The notes beneath the pieces are model-generated. The model saw only the letters and a list, made by a program, of their open reading frames with translations. It was not told the DNA's origin and ran no database searches. The position numbers were made by a program, and so were the translations under genes. 64,000 nt of DNA, from contig NZ_JAASAH010000015.1 of the NCBI RefSeq assembly GCF_012726235.1, forward strand, positions 96,452 through 160,451, written 5' to 3'. Of this stretch, positions 10,575 to 18,870 are shown in pieces. Numbering within the stretch: the first letter of the stretch is position 1; every line of letters starts with the position of its first letter. The DNA is from Streptomyces sp. HNM0574. Its GTDB lineage: Bacteria; Actinomycetota; Actinomycetes; Streptomycetales; Streptomycetaceae.

Positions 10575-11201
10575 ATGAGCACAGCAGACCCCGTGAAGGT
10601 CGCCGTCGTCTACTACTCGTCCACCGGCATCATCGCCGCAATCGCCAAGGAGATCAGCTCCGCGGCCGAGAACGCGGGCGCCGAGGTGCGGCTCCGCAGA
10701 GCGAAGGAGCTGGCTCCGCAGGCGGCGATCGACTCCAACCCCGCCTGGGCCGAGAACGCCCGTGCCACCGCCTCCATCCCCGAGGCCGTGCCGGACGACC
10801 TGCTGTGGGCGGACGCCATGGTCCTCGGCACCCCGACCCGCTTCGGCAACGTCTCCTCGCAGCTCAAGCAGGTCCTCGACCAGCTCGGCGGGGCCTGGGA
10901 GAAGGGGCTGCTGGCCGACAAGGTGTACAGCGGCTTCACGTCCTCGGCGACCCTGCACGGTGGCCAGGAGTCCACGCTGCTCGCTCTGTACAACACCATG
11001 CACCACTTCGGTGGCCTGATCGCGTCCCCCGGCTACACGGACGGGAGCAAGTTCGTCGACGGCAACCCGTACGGAACCTCGCACGTCGACGGCGCCGGAG
11101 AGAACCCCGTCGACGACGTCACGCGCCAGGCCGCGCGCGTACAGGCCGAGCGGGTCGTCCGGATCGCCCGCGCGCTGAAGTCGGGCCTCGCGCAGACCTG
11201 A
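10575..11201 (+). CDS. wrbA: NAD(P)H:quinone oxidoreductase, WrbA type
   Basis: This 208-residue flavodoxin-fold enzyme reduces quinones by two electrons and so protects against semiquinone stress. The FMN phosphate loop is KVAVVYYSSTGIIAAIAKEI. DAMVLGTPTRFGNVSSQLKQVLDQLGGAWEKGLLADKVYSGFTSSATLHGGQESTL is the WrbA-specific insert with the FMN-ring contacts. The C-terminus with DVTRQAARVQAERVVRIARALK is also typical. ATG 10575 has GGGAGCG upstream. ATG 10560 would add five residues. The enzyme is cytoplasmic and tetrameric in characterised homologues. A strong hairpin 40 bases after the stop suggests it is monocistronic. Confidence 0.92.
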   Translation: MSTADPVKVAVVYYSSTGIIAAIAKEISSAAENAGAEVRLRRAKELAPQAAIDSNPAWAENARATASIPEAVPDDLLWADAMVLGTPTRFGNVSSQLKQVLDQLGGAWEKGLLADKVYSGFTSSATLHGGQESTLLALYNTMHHFGGLIASPGYTDGSKFVDGNPYGTSHVDGAGENPVDDVTRQAARVQAERVVRIARALKSGLAQT

Positions 11202-11241
11202 CCCGGCGCTTCCGCTCAGCGCGCTCCCCCACTCCTCCGCC

Positions 11242-11307
11242 CCGGAGCCGCGGCCTGCCCTCCATCCGTCACGTCCCGGATGGTGCGGCGGCAGGCCGCG
11301 GCTCCGG
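11242..11307. terminator. Nested hairpin after wrbA
   Basis: An 18-bp perfect inverted repeat (11242-11259 against 11290-11307) encloses a second 7-bp hairpin (CCATCCG at 11262-11268 with CGGATGG at 11277-11283). There is no U-tract. It is the likely terminator of wrbA, and with the rest of 11202-11509 it makes up a gene-free interval in which I see nothing else but the ribosome site of the next gene. Confidence 0.65.
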
Positions 11308-11509
11308 TGCCGTGGTTGCCCCTTGTCGGCTGCTGTATCCGCGCGGCGTCTGGTCGATCCCCCGCGGCGCTGCGACGATATGCGCTCTCCACATGCCCGC
11401 ACGCCCCGCGCACGCGCCCCCACGAGCCGTTACCACCTGGGCACGTCGCGCCCCGCGCAGCCGCCCCCTCACGGGGGCACAGGCCCACCGCCCATGTGAG
11501 GAGCGTCCG

Positions 11510-13411
11510 ATGAGACAGCGCCCGTCCCGCCAGCCCTCCGCCCCGCACGCCCCGGCTCCGTCCCGGACCGATGACCAGCAACCGGTGCACGAAGCGGACC
11601 GGTCGACGACCCGCAGGCAGGTGCTCGCCGGTGCGGGCGGCCTCGCCGCCGTCGGGCTCACCGGCTCGTACTCCGCCCACGCGGCCGCGCCCGAAACGGC
11701 AGAGCGCGACATCACGGCGCGCGCCCGCGCGCTGGCCCGCGACATGTCCCTCGAGGACAAGGTCGGACAGCTGTTCGTCGTCGAGGTCTACGGGCAGTCG
11801 GCGGACTCCGCGCACCCCAAGAACGAGGCCCTGTACGGGGTGTCCACACCTGCCGAGGTCATCACCCGCTTCCGTCCTGGCGGAGTGATCTACTTCGACG
11901 CCCGCCGCGGCCCCGACAACCTCAAGGACCCGCGCCAGATCGTCCGGCTCTCCAACGGCCTCCAGCGCGCCGCGCTGCACAGCGGCGCCCGCGTCCCCCT
12001 CCACATCTCCATCGACCAGGAGGGCGGCAGCGTCGTCTACCGCATGGGGTCACCCGCGACGGAGCTGCCCGGCAACATGGCCCTCGCGGCGTCCCGCTCC
12101 GGCGCCAACGCCCGGCGCTCGGCCGAGATCATCGGCAGCGAGCTCGCCGCGCTCGGCATCAACCAGAACTACGCGCCCTGCGCCGACGTCAACGTCAACC
12201 CGCAGAACCCGATCATCGGCGTCCGCTCCTTCGGCTCGGACCCGGCGCTGTGCTCCGAATTCGTCACCCAGTCCGTACGCGGCTACCACCGGTCGGGCAC
12301 GGCCAGCGCCGCCAAGCACTTCCCCGGGCACGGCGACACGGACACCGACAGCCACACCGGCCTCCCGGAGATCACCCACACCCGCGAAGAGCTCGACCGC
12401 ATCGACCTTCCCCCGTTCCGTGCGGCGATCGACGCCCGGGTGGACACCATCATGACCGCGCACATCGTCGTCCCGTCCCTCGATCCGAGCCGCGCGCCCG
12501 CCACCATGTCGCACCGCATCGTCACCGGCCTGCTGCGCGAGGAACTCGGCTACAAGGGACTGGTCGTCACCGACGCGCTGGACATGCAGGGAGCCACCGA
12601 GGACTTCCCGCCGGACGTCGCCCCCGTACGGGCCTTCCGCGCCGGCGTCGACCAGCTCGTCCTCGCGCCGCAGCTGCGCACCGCGCGCGAGGCCGTGCTG
12701 TCGGCCGTCCGGTCCGGGGAGATCACCGGGCGGCGGCTGGACGAGTCCGTGGTCCGCATCCTCGAACACAAGCTGCGCAACGGCCTGTTCCCCGACCCCT
12801 ACGTGCACGAGACCCGCGCGGAACGGACAGTCGGCAGCCGGCGTCACGCGGCGGCCGCGGCCCGCATCACCGACCGCGGCATCACCCTCATCCGGAACGA
12901 GCGCGACACCCTCCCGCTGTCCGGCCGGAACCGGCGCACCATTCTCGTCACCGGCTGGGACGAGGCCCAGGTCAAGCTCCTCGCCCGCACCATCGGCGAG
13001 CGCACCGGCCAGCGGACCACCGCCCTCGCGACCGGAGCAGCGCCCGACGCCGCGAAGCGGGACGCGGCCGCGTCGGCAGCCCGCGAGCACGACGTCACGG
13101 TCGTCCTCACCAACGCGGCCGCCGCCACCGGCGACAAGGGCGCCGCACAGGCCCGCCTGGTGGACGCACTCGGCGCGACCCCCACCACGCTCGTCGCCGT
13201 CGCCCTCCGGAACCCGTACGACATCCAGCGCTACCCCGACGCCCCCGACGCCTACCTCGCCACCTACGCGTACGGCGCCCCCACCCTGGCCTCCCTCGAC
13301 CGGGTCCTCTACGGCGACACCAAACCCACCGGCCGGCTCCCCGTCCCCGTCACGGCCCACGACGACCCGAAAACGACCCTCTATCCGTACGGCCACGGCC
13401 TGACCTACTGA
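11510..13411 (+). CDS. Exported glycoside hydrolase family 3 (beta-N-acetylhexosaminidase type)
   Basis: A 633-residue secreted enzyme. The N-terminus carries a Tat signal (TTRRQVLAGAGGLAAVGLTG, about residues 36-55) ending near AHA. The GH3 catalytic domain follows with KVGQLFVVEVYG, DQEGGSVVYRMG and the NagZ signature KHFPGHGDTDTDSHTGLP, whose Asp/His pair acts in catalysis. YKGLVVTDALDMQG contains the likely nucleophile Asp. A C-terminal GH3-C-like domain (TDRGITLIRNERDTLPLSG, then ATYAYG) completes it. It should remove N-acetylglucosamine from muropeptides or chitin fragments outside the cell. AGGAG precedes ATG 11510. The gene stands between wrbA and tRNA-Arg. Confidence 0.88.
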   Translation: MRQRPSRQPSAPHAPAPSRTDDQQPVHEADRSTTRRQVLAGAGGLAAVGLTGSYSAHAAAPETAERDITARARALARDMSLEDKVGQLFVVEVYGQSADSAHPKNEALYGVSTPAEVITRFRPGGVIYFDARRGPDNLKDPRQIVRLSNGLQRAALHSGARVPLHISIDQEGGSVVYRMGSPATELPGNMALAASRSGANARRSAEIIGSELAALGINQNYAPCADVNVNPQNPIIGVRSFGSDPALCSEFVTQSVRGYHRSGTASAAKHFPGHGDTDTDSHTGLPEITHTREELDRIDLPPFRAAIDARVDTIMTAHIVVPSLDPSRAPATMSHRIVTGLLREELGYKGLVVTDALDMQGATEDFPPDVAPVRAFRAGVDQLVLAPQLRTAREAVLSAVRSGEITGRRLDESVVRILEHKLRNGLFPDPYVHETRAERTVGSRRHAAAAARITDRGITLIRNERDTLPLSGRNRRTILVTGWDEAQVKLLARTIGERTGQRTTALATGAAPDAAKRDAAASAAREHDVTVVLTNAAAATGDKGAAQARLVDALGATPTTLVAVALRNPYDIQRYPDAPDAYLATYAYGAPTLASLDRVLYGDTKPTGRLPVPVTAHDDPKTTLYPYGHGLTY

Positions 13412-13515
13412 CGTGCCCCTCCGCCCGCCCACCGAGCGGGACAATCCCTGCACGGCCCTGGGCGTCCATCCGCTACGCTGTCCTGGGCCGCACCAGCGGA
13501 CGCGGCCCAGGCCCC

Positions 13516-13588
13516 GCCTCCGTAGCTCAGGGGATAGAGCACCGCTCTCCTAAAGCGGGTGTCGCAGGTTCGAATCCTGCCGGGGGCA
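13516..13588 (+). tRNA. tRNA-Arg (anticodon CCT)
   Basis: A 73-base cloverleaf with acceptor stem GCCTCCG/CGGGGGC (one G-U pair) and D-arm GCTCAGGGGATAGAGC. The anticodon stem CCGCT/AGCGG has loop CTCCTAA (anticodon CCT), and the T-arm is GCAGGTTCGAATCCTGC. The discriminator is A and CCA is not encoded (CACA follows). It reads AGG codons. No integrase or attachment-site duplication is visible nearby. Confidence 0.96.
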
Positions 13589-13595
13589 CAGGCGA

Positions 13596-13629
13596 AAAGG
13601 CCCTCAACCGATCGTGGTTGGGGGCCTTT
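13596..13629 (+). terminator. Terminator hairpin after tRNA-Arg
   Basis: A 14-bp stem (13596-13609 against 13616-13629, one G-T pair) has a 6-base loop and starts 8 bases after the mature tRNA end. The stem is A-rich on the left and T-rich on the right (AAAGG/CCTTT), so the descending arm partly serves as the U-tract. Confidence 0.85.
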
Positions 13630-13663
13630 GGCGTTGGCTGATGGCATCGGCGGTGGAGGGGGC

Positions 13664-14167
13664 ATGGGCCGGGGCGAGGCGATGGGGCGGCTGAGGCTGT
13701 TGGCTGAGGAGCGGGCCTTCGGCTGGCACGTCGGGTCCGACCGGCTCATTCAGGCGGGGCTCGACGCGCTCCTGGCCGATGTGGCCTCTCCCTCGCTCGC
13801 GTCCCTGGCCGGGCTCGGGGTCCGCGAGGAGCATCTGGCGGGAGAGCTGTTCGACGACGTGGTGGGGGAACTGGGGCTCGGGTTCGAGGTGCCGGGGGAT
13901 CCCGGGGCAGCGCGGTGGGCCCTCGCTCACTGGCTGGCCGGCCGGATGGTGGACGGGGAGCTGAGTCCGGGGCACGGGGCCGGTCTGATCTGGACGGAGG
14001 CCGCGTTGGCGCTCGACCATCCGGAAGGGCTGCGGGAGATCGTGGAGTACGCGACCCTGCTGGACGGCTGGGACGAGAACTGGAGCATTCCGCGGGAGCG
14101 GCTGGAGGAAGAGGTGCTGGACGCCGCGCGTGAGCTGCTGAAGCGTCGGGACGGTCTCGCGTCCTGA
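13664..14167 (+). CDS. Conserved Streptomyces protein of unknown function
   Basis: This 167-residue acidic, leucine-rich protein has no signal peptide or membrane helix. It contains RLLAEERAFGWHVGSDRLIQAGLDALLADVASPSLASLAGL near the start, a layout I have seen in other Streptomyces proteins that consist of short helical repeats, and WDENWSIPRERLEEEVLDAARELL at the end. GGAGGGGG precedes ATG 13664. ATG 13682 (MGRLRLL) is an alternative start. It is predicted all-helical and cytoplasmic. I cannot assign a role. The neighbours (tRNA upstream, a convergent carbonic anhydrase-like gene downstream) give no hint. Confidence 0.65.
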   Translation: MGRGEAMGRLRLLAEERAFGWHVGSDRLIQAGLDALLADVASPSLASLAGLGVREEHLAGELFDDVVGELGLGFEVPGDPGAARWALAHWLAGRMVDGELSPGHGAGLIWTEAALALDHPEGLREIVEYATLLDGWDENWSIPRERLEEEVLDAARELLKRRDGLAS

Positions 14168-14188
14168 AGGGTGGAGGGTCCCTCCCCG

Positions 14189-14800
14189 TCACAGGTCGGT
14201 GAACGTCCGGTTCTCCGCGTCCCAGGTCTGCACCTTGGCGTCGCAGCCGTGGTGGTACCAGGTATGCACGCGCAGGCGGCGGGTGACCAGGCGGCGGGTG
14301 ACGCTCGGGTAGGTGCGCAGGTGGTGCATCTGCGTGAGCAGGTGGCGGCGTTCCGCGGCACGGACGCGGTCCTCGTCGTCGGGGACGGCGCCGTCGAAGT
14401 GGGCGGGGTCGGGGGCCGCGAGGCCGCGCCAGGCCTTCAACGAGGGCTGCTCGGCGGCGGATTCGCCGTCGTCCCACAGGCTGCGCACCGCGGCGCAGCC
14501 CGCGTGGCCGCACAGCACGATCTCTTCGACGCCCATGGTGGCCAGGGCCCACTCGATGGTCGTGCCGACCTCGTCGTCCGCGTCCATGCGGTACCGGGGG
14601 ACGACGGCGCCCGCCGTGCGCGCCTCGACGACCTCGTGCGCCTCGGCTCCGAGCGCGAACGGCGCGGACAGCGGGAAGTCGGAGCAGCCGATGAAGAGCA
14701 CTCGCGGATTCCCGCTGCGCGGCGAACCGTTGCTCTCCCGCGACGGCTGGACCGTGCGGCCGGAGGGCGTGTGCGCGGGGCGGGTAAGCGCTCGCATCAT
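14189..14800 (-). CDS. Beta-carbonic anhydrase-like protein lacking the catalytic Arg
   Basis: This 203-residue protein has the beta-carbonic anhydrase fold markers. Zinc ligands are Cys39 (FIGCSD), His99 and Cys102 (LCGHAGCAAV), and the stretch TAGAVVPRY fills the usual N-G-N loop. In active enzymes the first motif is C-x-D-x-R, where Asp and Arg form a dyad that frees the zinc for water. Here it reads CSDFPL, so Asp41 is present but Arg is replaced by Pro43. The protein may be an inactive or altered zinc protein. The N-terminal 30 residues are poorly conserved, and a start further inside is possible. Three CCTGAAG repeats lie upstream (separate entry). Confidence 0.75.
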   Translation of the reverse strand: MMRALTRPAHTPSGRTVQPSRESNGSPRSGNPRVLFIGCSDFPLSAPFALGAEAHEVVEARTAGAVVPRYRMDADDEVGTTIEWALATMGVEEIVLCGHAGCAAVRSLWDDGESAAEQPSLKAWRGLAAPDPAHFDGAVPDDEDRVRAAERRHLLTQMHHLRTYPSVTRRLVTRRLRVHTWYHHGCDAKVQTWDAENRTFTDL

Positions 14801-14888
14801 GTGGCGTCCTTCGTCTCCAGGGCCGCGGGCCCCTCGGGGCGGGCCGCTGCGGCTTCGGCTTGAACGGTCCTCACCCTGCGACGGTCAG

Positions 14889-14927
14889 CCTGAAGCCACC
14901 CTGAAGGAGCCTGAAGATCGCTTCAGG
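14889..14927. repeat. Heptameric direct repeats upstream of the carbonic anhydrase-like gene
   Basis: CCTGAAG occurs at 14889, 14900 and 14910, one helical turn apart (11 and 10 bases), followed by an inverted copy CTTCAGG at 14921-14927. The cluster is 90-130 bases upstream of the minus-strand gene that starts at 14800. Repeats on this period are typical binding sites for OmpR-type or SARP-type winged-helix regulators (inference). Confidence 0.45.
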
Positions 14928-14953
14928 TCCGGCCCGGGGCGGTGAACGCCGGG

Positions 14954-14992
14954 GCCGGAAGGGAGCGTTGGTTTCCCGCGCTCCATTCCGGC
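14954..14992 (-). terminator. Terminator hairpin after the DUF3048 gene
   Basis: A 14-position stem (14954-14967 against 14979-14992) with one mismatch and an 11-base loop lies 25 bases past the stop of the minus-strand DUF3048 gene. Confidence 0.6.
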
Positions 14993-15016
14993 CGTGGGAC
15001 GGACGGTGGGACGGTT

Positions 15017-16012
15017 TCAGCGCTCCTCGTAGACGACCCAGGTCTGGCCGGGGTCGAAGGGCATGCGGTCGCCGTTGGGGAGGGTGAACGTGGTCCCCGC
15101 CTCGGCGTCCGGGCGCTTCCACGTCGTCTCGAAGGCGTGGCCGTCCCGCAGGACGGTCGCCGGGCCGCTGCCGACAGTCTTGATGTACGGGGTCTTGCCG
15201 CTGGAGTCCGGCGGCATGTCGGTCTTCTGCACGATGACCGTGGTGCCGCCGAGGCGTGCGCCGCCGGTGCTCTTCGCGGGTTCGCCGTCGAAGGAGGCGA
15301 GCCAGCGCTTCTCCTTCGCCGACCAGGTGAAGGAGGTCTCGGAGCGGCCGTAGTTCACGGTGTGCTCCTCGGTCGGTTCGCCGCCCTTCGGCTTGTCGCC
15401 GAAGCGGTATCCGATGTCGTCGCTCAGGCTCGCCTCGGGGGCGAGCGCGAGGGCCTGTTCGGGGCGCAGGTAGAGGTTGTGGGGTGCTTCGTTGTCGCCG
15501 CCGCGGAAATAGGGCGCCGGATGGTCGTCGTGCGAGATGCCGTGGAGGGGCGATTTCTTGATGAGGTCGACGACGGCCTCGCGGGCGCCCGAGTAGGCCA
15601 GTGCGGGGCGGTCGAAGGTGCGGAGCTGCTCGACGTTGTACTCGCGGGCGCTGCGCACCGGTCCGACGGCTTCGGGCAGGTCGCTGGCGTACACGCCGAT
15701 GAGCCGGCTCAGTCCGCCCTCGACCTTCTCGACGACGACGATGTCGGCTCGCTCCAGTCCGGTGTGCGGCCGGGCGTCGGCGTGGTTGTCCATCTTCACG
15801 GCGAGTACCGGTGCCGGGTCCGCGGGCAGGCCGGTGAAGGGTGAGGTCTGCAACGTCTGCTCCTGGGGCCGGTGTTCGTCGTCCGCCGCGGAGGGCGCTG
15901 CCGTGCCCGCGGCCAGGGCTCCCGCGGCGGCGAGCGCCGCCAGCGCGCGGACCGCGCGGCGTGGTCCTCGGGATGTACCGGATGTGGGGCGTGGGGTGCT
16001 CGTGCGGTGCAT
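15017..16012 (-). CDS. Secreted DUF3048-domain protein
   Basis: This 331-residue protein has a signal peptide: an Arg-rich start, hydrophobic AVRALAALAAAGALAAGTAA, and cleavage near PSAADDE. The mature part matches the DUF3048/YerB family: SPFTGLPADPAPVLAVKMDNHADARPHTGLERADIVVVEKVEGGLSRLIGVYASD, then VGPVRSAREYNVEQL, HNLYLRPEQAL, and the C-terminal lobe RMPFDPGQTWVVYEE. The molecular function of the family is unknown, though homologues are extracellular or lipid-anchored. No lipobox Cys is present, so this copy is probably freely secreted. GGAGGG precedes ATG 16012, which excludes the longer in-frame start. Confidence 0.88.
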   Translation of the reverse strand: MHRTSTPRPTSGTSRGPRRAVRALAALAAAGALAAGTAAPSAADDEHRPQEQTLQTSPFTGLPADPAPVLAVKMDNHADARPHTGLERADIVVVEKVEGGLSRLIGVYASDLPEAVGPVRSAREYNVEQLRTFDRPALAYSGAREAVVDLIKKSPLHGISHDDHPAPYFRGGDNEAPHNLYLRPEQALALAPEASLSDDIGYRFGDKPKGGEPTEEHTVNYGRSETSFTWSAKEKRWLASFDGEPAKSTGGARLGGTTVIVQKTDMPPDSSGKTPYIKTVGSGPATVLRDGHAFETTWKRPDAEAGTTFTLPNGDRMPFDPGQTWVVYEER

Positions 16013-16155
16013 GGCGCAGCCCTCCGTCGTGGGGTCCGGCTGGTGGTGAGCCGGCTGGCGGGACGTGTCGCATGTCCACATGGCGCTTGATGGTGTACGG
16101 ACAGCTCATCTCCGTCGGTTCCCGGAGTCAAGAGCCGCATACGCCGGAACTCCCG

Positions 16156-16185
16156 GGCAGCGGAGCCCTGTTGGGCTCCGCTGCC
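16156..16185 (-). terminator. Terminator hairpin after the efflux gene
   Basis: A 13-bp perfect stem with a TGTT loop (16156-16168 against 16173-16185) lies 41 bases past the stop of the minus-strand MFS gene. No U-tract follows. Confidence 0.65.
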
Positions 16186-16226
16186 GTATGGGGACTCGGT
16201 CCCGCCGTTGCCTCGCGGCCGGCCGG

Positions 16227-17453
16227 TCAGTGGGACGGTTGGGGCCGCTCCTCCGCTGTCTGTCCGGCTGCGCCGGGCTGGACGGAGCCGGCCGGGCGGT
16301 GCGCCCGGGCTCGGTACGCCGTGCGGGCCGTGAGCACGGTGACGGCGAGGAGGGTCAGGGCGGCGCTGCCCCACGGCGGCGCGGCGTGGCCGAGGGGTGT
16401 GGCGAGTGCGAGGCCGCCTGCCCACGGGCCCAGGGCGGCGCCCACGTTGAACGCCGCCGTGGCGGAGGCGCCGCCCAGCGTCGGGGCCCCGGAGGCCGCG
16501 TACAGCACCTGGGAGATCAGCGTCGCGCCCACCGCGAAGGACAGTGCTCCCTGGACGAGGACCAGGACGATCACGGCCGGTGCGCTGTCGGACAGCAGCC
16601 CCAGCGCGGCCCAGCCCAGCGGCAGCAGCGGGCAGCCGACGGCCAGGAGCCGTCCGGGCCGCGCGTCCGCGAACCGGCCTGCGAGTGCCACGCCCAGGGA
16701 GGAGCCGATGCCGAACAGGGCGAGGAATCCGGGCACCCAGGAGGAGCCGATGCCGGCGACGTCCGTGACGAAGGGGGCGAGGTAGGTGAACGCGCAGAAC
16801 GTCGCACCGTTCACGAGTGCGCCGAGGAGGAGCAGTACGAGCAGGCGTCCACTGCGCAGCGCCCGCAGCTCCGTGAGCGCGCGGGGCCGGTGCTTCTCCT
16901 CGTCCTCGCGGTCTTCGGGGACGGAGCGCAGGATGGCGAGGAGGACCGGGGCCGAGACCAGCGCGACGGCCCAGAACGCCGCGCGCCAGCCCCAGAGTTC
17001 GCCGAGCAGCGCCCCGCCGGGTACGCCCGCGACGCAGGCGACGGTGGTGCCCCCGAGCAGGACGGACGTGGCCCTGCCCTTGGCCTCGGGCCCGGCCATC
17101 CGGCCCGCCGTGGCGAGGGCGACGGCCAGGAACCCGGCGTTGGCGAGGGCCGCGACGATCCGGGTGGCCAGCAGCACCGCGTAACTGGTGGTGAGCGCGC
17201 CGGCGACGTGCACCAGGAGGAACGCGGTCAGGAGGGCGAGCAGGGAGCGCCGGGGCGGCCAGCGCAGGCTGAGGATCGCCATCAGCGGGGCGCCGATGAC
17301 CATCCCGACGGCGAAGGCCGAGGTGAGCGAGCCCGCTGCCGCGACGGACACGCCCAGTTCACGGGCGATGTCCGGGACGAGTCCGGACAGCATGAATTCG
17401 GAGGTCCCTTGTGCGAACACCGCGAGACCGAGCATGTAGATGGCGAATGGCAT
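16227..17453 (-). CDS. Cmx/CmrA-family MFS efflux protein (chloramphenicol type)
   Basis: This 408-residue membrane protein has about twelve hydrophobic helices. The N-terminus MPFAIYMLGLAVFAQGTSEFMLSGLVPDIARELGVSV and GGTTVACVAGVPGGALLGELWGWRAAFWAVA are the signatures of the Streptomyces CmlR/Cmx group, which pumps out chloramphenicol (family knowledge). The tail is cytoplasmic and Gln/Arg/Pro-rich. ATG 17453 gives the family start. GTG 17510, in frame, would add 19 residues, but these overlap the hairpin AACCGCAAGGCGGTT that precedes the ribosome site. The long upstream region with several hairpins suggests attenuation control. Actual resistance cannot be inferred from sequence. Confidence 0.85.
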   Translation of the reverse strand: MPFAIYMLGLAVFAQGTSEFMLSGLVPDIARELGVSVAAAGSLTSAFAVGMVIGAPLMAILSLRWPPRRSLLALLTAFLLVHVAGALTTSYAVLLATRIVAALANAGFLAVALATAGRMAGPEAKGRATSVLLGGTTVACVAGVPGGALLGELWGWRAAFWAVALVSAPVLLAILRSVPEDREDEEKHRPRALTELRALRSGRLLVLLLLGALVNGATFCAFTYLAPFVTDVAGIGSSWVPGFLALFGIGSSLGVALAGRFADARPGRLLAVGCPLLPLGWAALGLLSDSAPAVIVLVLVQGALSFAVGATLISQVLYAASGAPTLGGASATAAFNVGAALGPWAGGLALATPLGHAAPPWGSAALTLLAVTVLTARTAYRARAHRPAGSVQPGAAGQTAEERPQPSH

Positions 17454-17859
17454 GACAACACTCCGCAACCGCAAGGCGGTTCGTCGAGGGAGCGGCAGGC
17501 GCGACGGCACACGGCGTCACCCCGCCCGAAGGGGCGCGGTGGCGCGGGAGGACGTACGGGTTCGGTGCACTGTCCGGCGGGGCGCGCGGCTGCCGCGGGG
17601 AAAGCCGGCCCGCGCGCAGGCGGGCCGTCAGCAACCCGGGTCACGGTGTCGCGGCAGCGGCGGAGAAGCGCAGCACACACCGGTTGCTCACCGCGTGCGG
17701 CGGTGGGCACCTGTGGTGTGGAGAGAGTCGCGCCTTCGCAGGCTCGCCACCGGACGACCGGTGGCTAGCGTCTCGACGCCTCGGGGCTGGACATGGAGCA
17801 CACCCTAGGAAGCTCCCACCGCACCCGTCCAAGGGTTTTCGGCCCACTGTCCGCGGGGG
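17454..17859 (-). promoter_or_regulatory. Structured leader of the efflux gene and end of the ligase operon
   Basis: This 406-base gap between two minus-strand genes holds no supported gene. Near the ligase end is an 8-bp hairpin GCCACCGG-ACGA-CCGGTGGC (17746-17765), a likely terminator. Closer to the efflux gene lie a GGCCCGC/GCGGGCC hairpin and a perfect 6-bp hairpin AACCGC-AAG-GCGGTT (17467-17481) that ends 14 bases before the ATG, next to the GGAG ribosome site. A GTG at 17520 opens an overlapping frame on this strand. Confidence 0.45.
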
Positions 17860-18870
17860 TCAGCCGCCCGGTGTCTCGCGGACGACGTCCCGCGCGTCCT
17901 TGTCGTCGCGGAGGCCCAGGTAGCGGGGGTGGCGCAGCATGCCGTCGCGCGTCCATTCCGTGAAGCCGATCTGGGCCACCAGGCGGGGCTCCGCCCAGTG
18001 CGCTCCCTGTTCACGCACCGGGTCGGCGAACGGGGAGGAGGTGACCTCCAGTTCGTCGAGGCGGGAGCGGAGGTCGAGCAGGGTCGCCCGGTCGTAGCCG
18101 GTGCCGGCCTTTCCCGCGTAGCGCAGCCGGTCGCCCTCGTAGTAGCCGAGCAGCAGGGCGCCGAAACCGGTCCTGCTGCCCGCCGGTTCGGTGAAGCCGG
18201 CGACGACGAGTTCCTGCCCGTGGCCGCACTTGAGCTTCAGCCAGTCCGGTGAACGGCGGGGCAGATAGCGGCTGTTGGCGCGTTTGGCGATGAGGCCTTC
18301 CCAGCCGCGTGCGCAGGCGGCGTCCAGTTCCGCCTGTCCGCCGGTGTTGCGGTGGGGGGTGAAGCGCAGCGGGGCTTCGTAGTCGAGCGCGCGGCGGAGG
18401 AGGGATTTGCGGGTCCGCAGCGGGAGCCGGGTGAGGTCCGTCCCGTCGAGCCGCAGCAGGTCGAAGACGTAGTACGTGACGGCGACGTCGCTGGCCCGCG
18501 CCTTGCGGACGTCGGTGATGCCGAGGCGCTGCTGGAGGCGGGAGAAGTCGGTCCGGCCGTGGGAGAAGGCGACGATCTCGCCGTCGACGGTGAAGTCCGT
18601 GCAACTCTGCGCGGCGAGCGCGTCGGCCAGTTCGGGGTAGGTCGGGTTCAGGCCGCGCCCGCTGCGGGAGAGCAGGCGTTCCTCGCCGTTCTCCCGTACG
18701 GCGAGGGCACGTACTCCGTCGAGCTTGCGCTCGAACATCCAGCCATCGTGGAACTCGCGCCGGTCGCTGAGCTGGGCCCGCATGGGCTCCCGGGCGAGGG
18801 CCGCGCCGGGTCTGGCCTCGCGCAGCAGGGCGCGTTCGTGCTCGGGGAGCGCGTCGAGGAGCCCGTTCAC
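17860..18870 (-). CDS. ATP-dependent DNA ligase (LigD ligase domain type)
   Basis: This 336-residue ligase acts in non-homologous end joining. The nucleotidyl-transfer motif I is FERKLDGVRALAV, with Lys as the AMP acceptor. Motifs III (FTVDGEIVAF), IV (GWEGLIAKRANSRY) and V (DWLKLKC) follow, and then an OB domain (ELVVAGFTEPAGSRTGFGALLLGYYEGDRLRYAGKAGTGYD). This order matches the ligase module of LigD, but as a free protein. The GTG start at 18870 overlaps the stop of the upstream phosphoesterase gene by four bases (GTGA), so the two are translationally coupled. AAAGG lies upstream. No polymerase domain or Ku gene is in the window. Confidence 0.93.
   Translation of the reverse strand: MNGLLDALPEHERALLREARPGAALAREPMRAQLSDRREFHDGWMFERKLDGVRALAVRENGEERLLSRSGRGLNPTYPELADALAAQSCTDFTVDGEIVAFSHGRTDFSRLQQRLGITDVRKARASDVAVTYYVFDLLRLDGTDLTRLPLRTRKSLLRRALDYEAPLRFTPHRNTGGQAELDAACARGWEGLIAKRANSRYLPRRSPDWLKLKCGHGQELVVAGFTEPAGSRTGFGALLLGYYEGDRLRYAGKAGTGYDRATLLDLRSRLDELEVTSSPFADPVREQGAHWAEPRLVAQIGFTEWTRDGMLRHPRYLGLRDDKDARDVVRETPGG

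Noticed and set aside
13516..13588. Integration site at tRNA-Arg
   Set aside because: No integrase, excisionase or duplicated tRNA 3' end is visible on either side, so there is no evidence for an integrated element.
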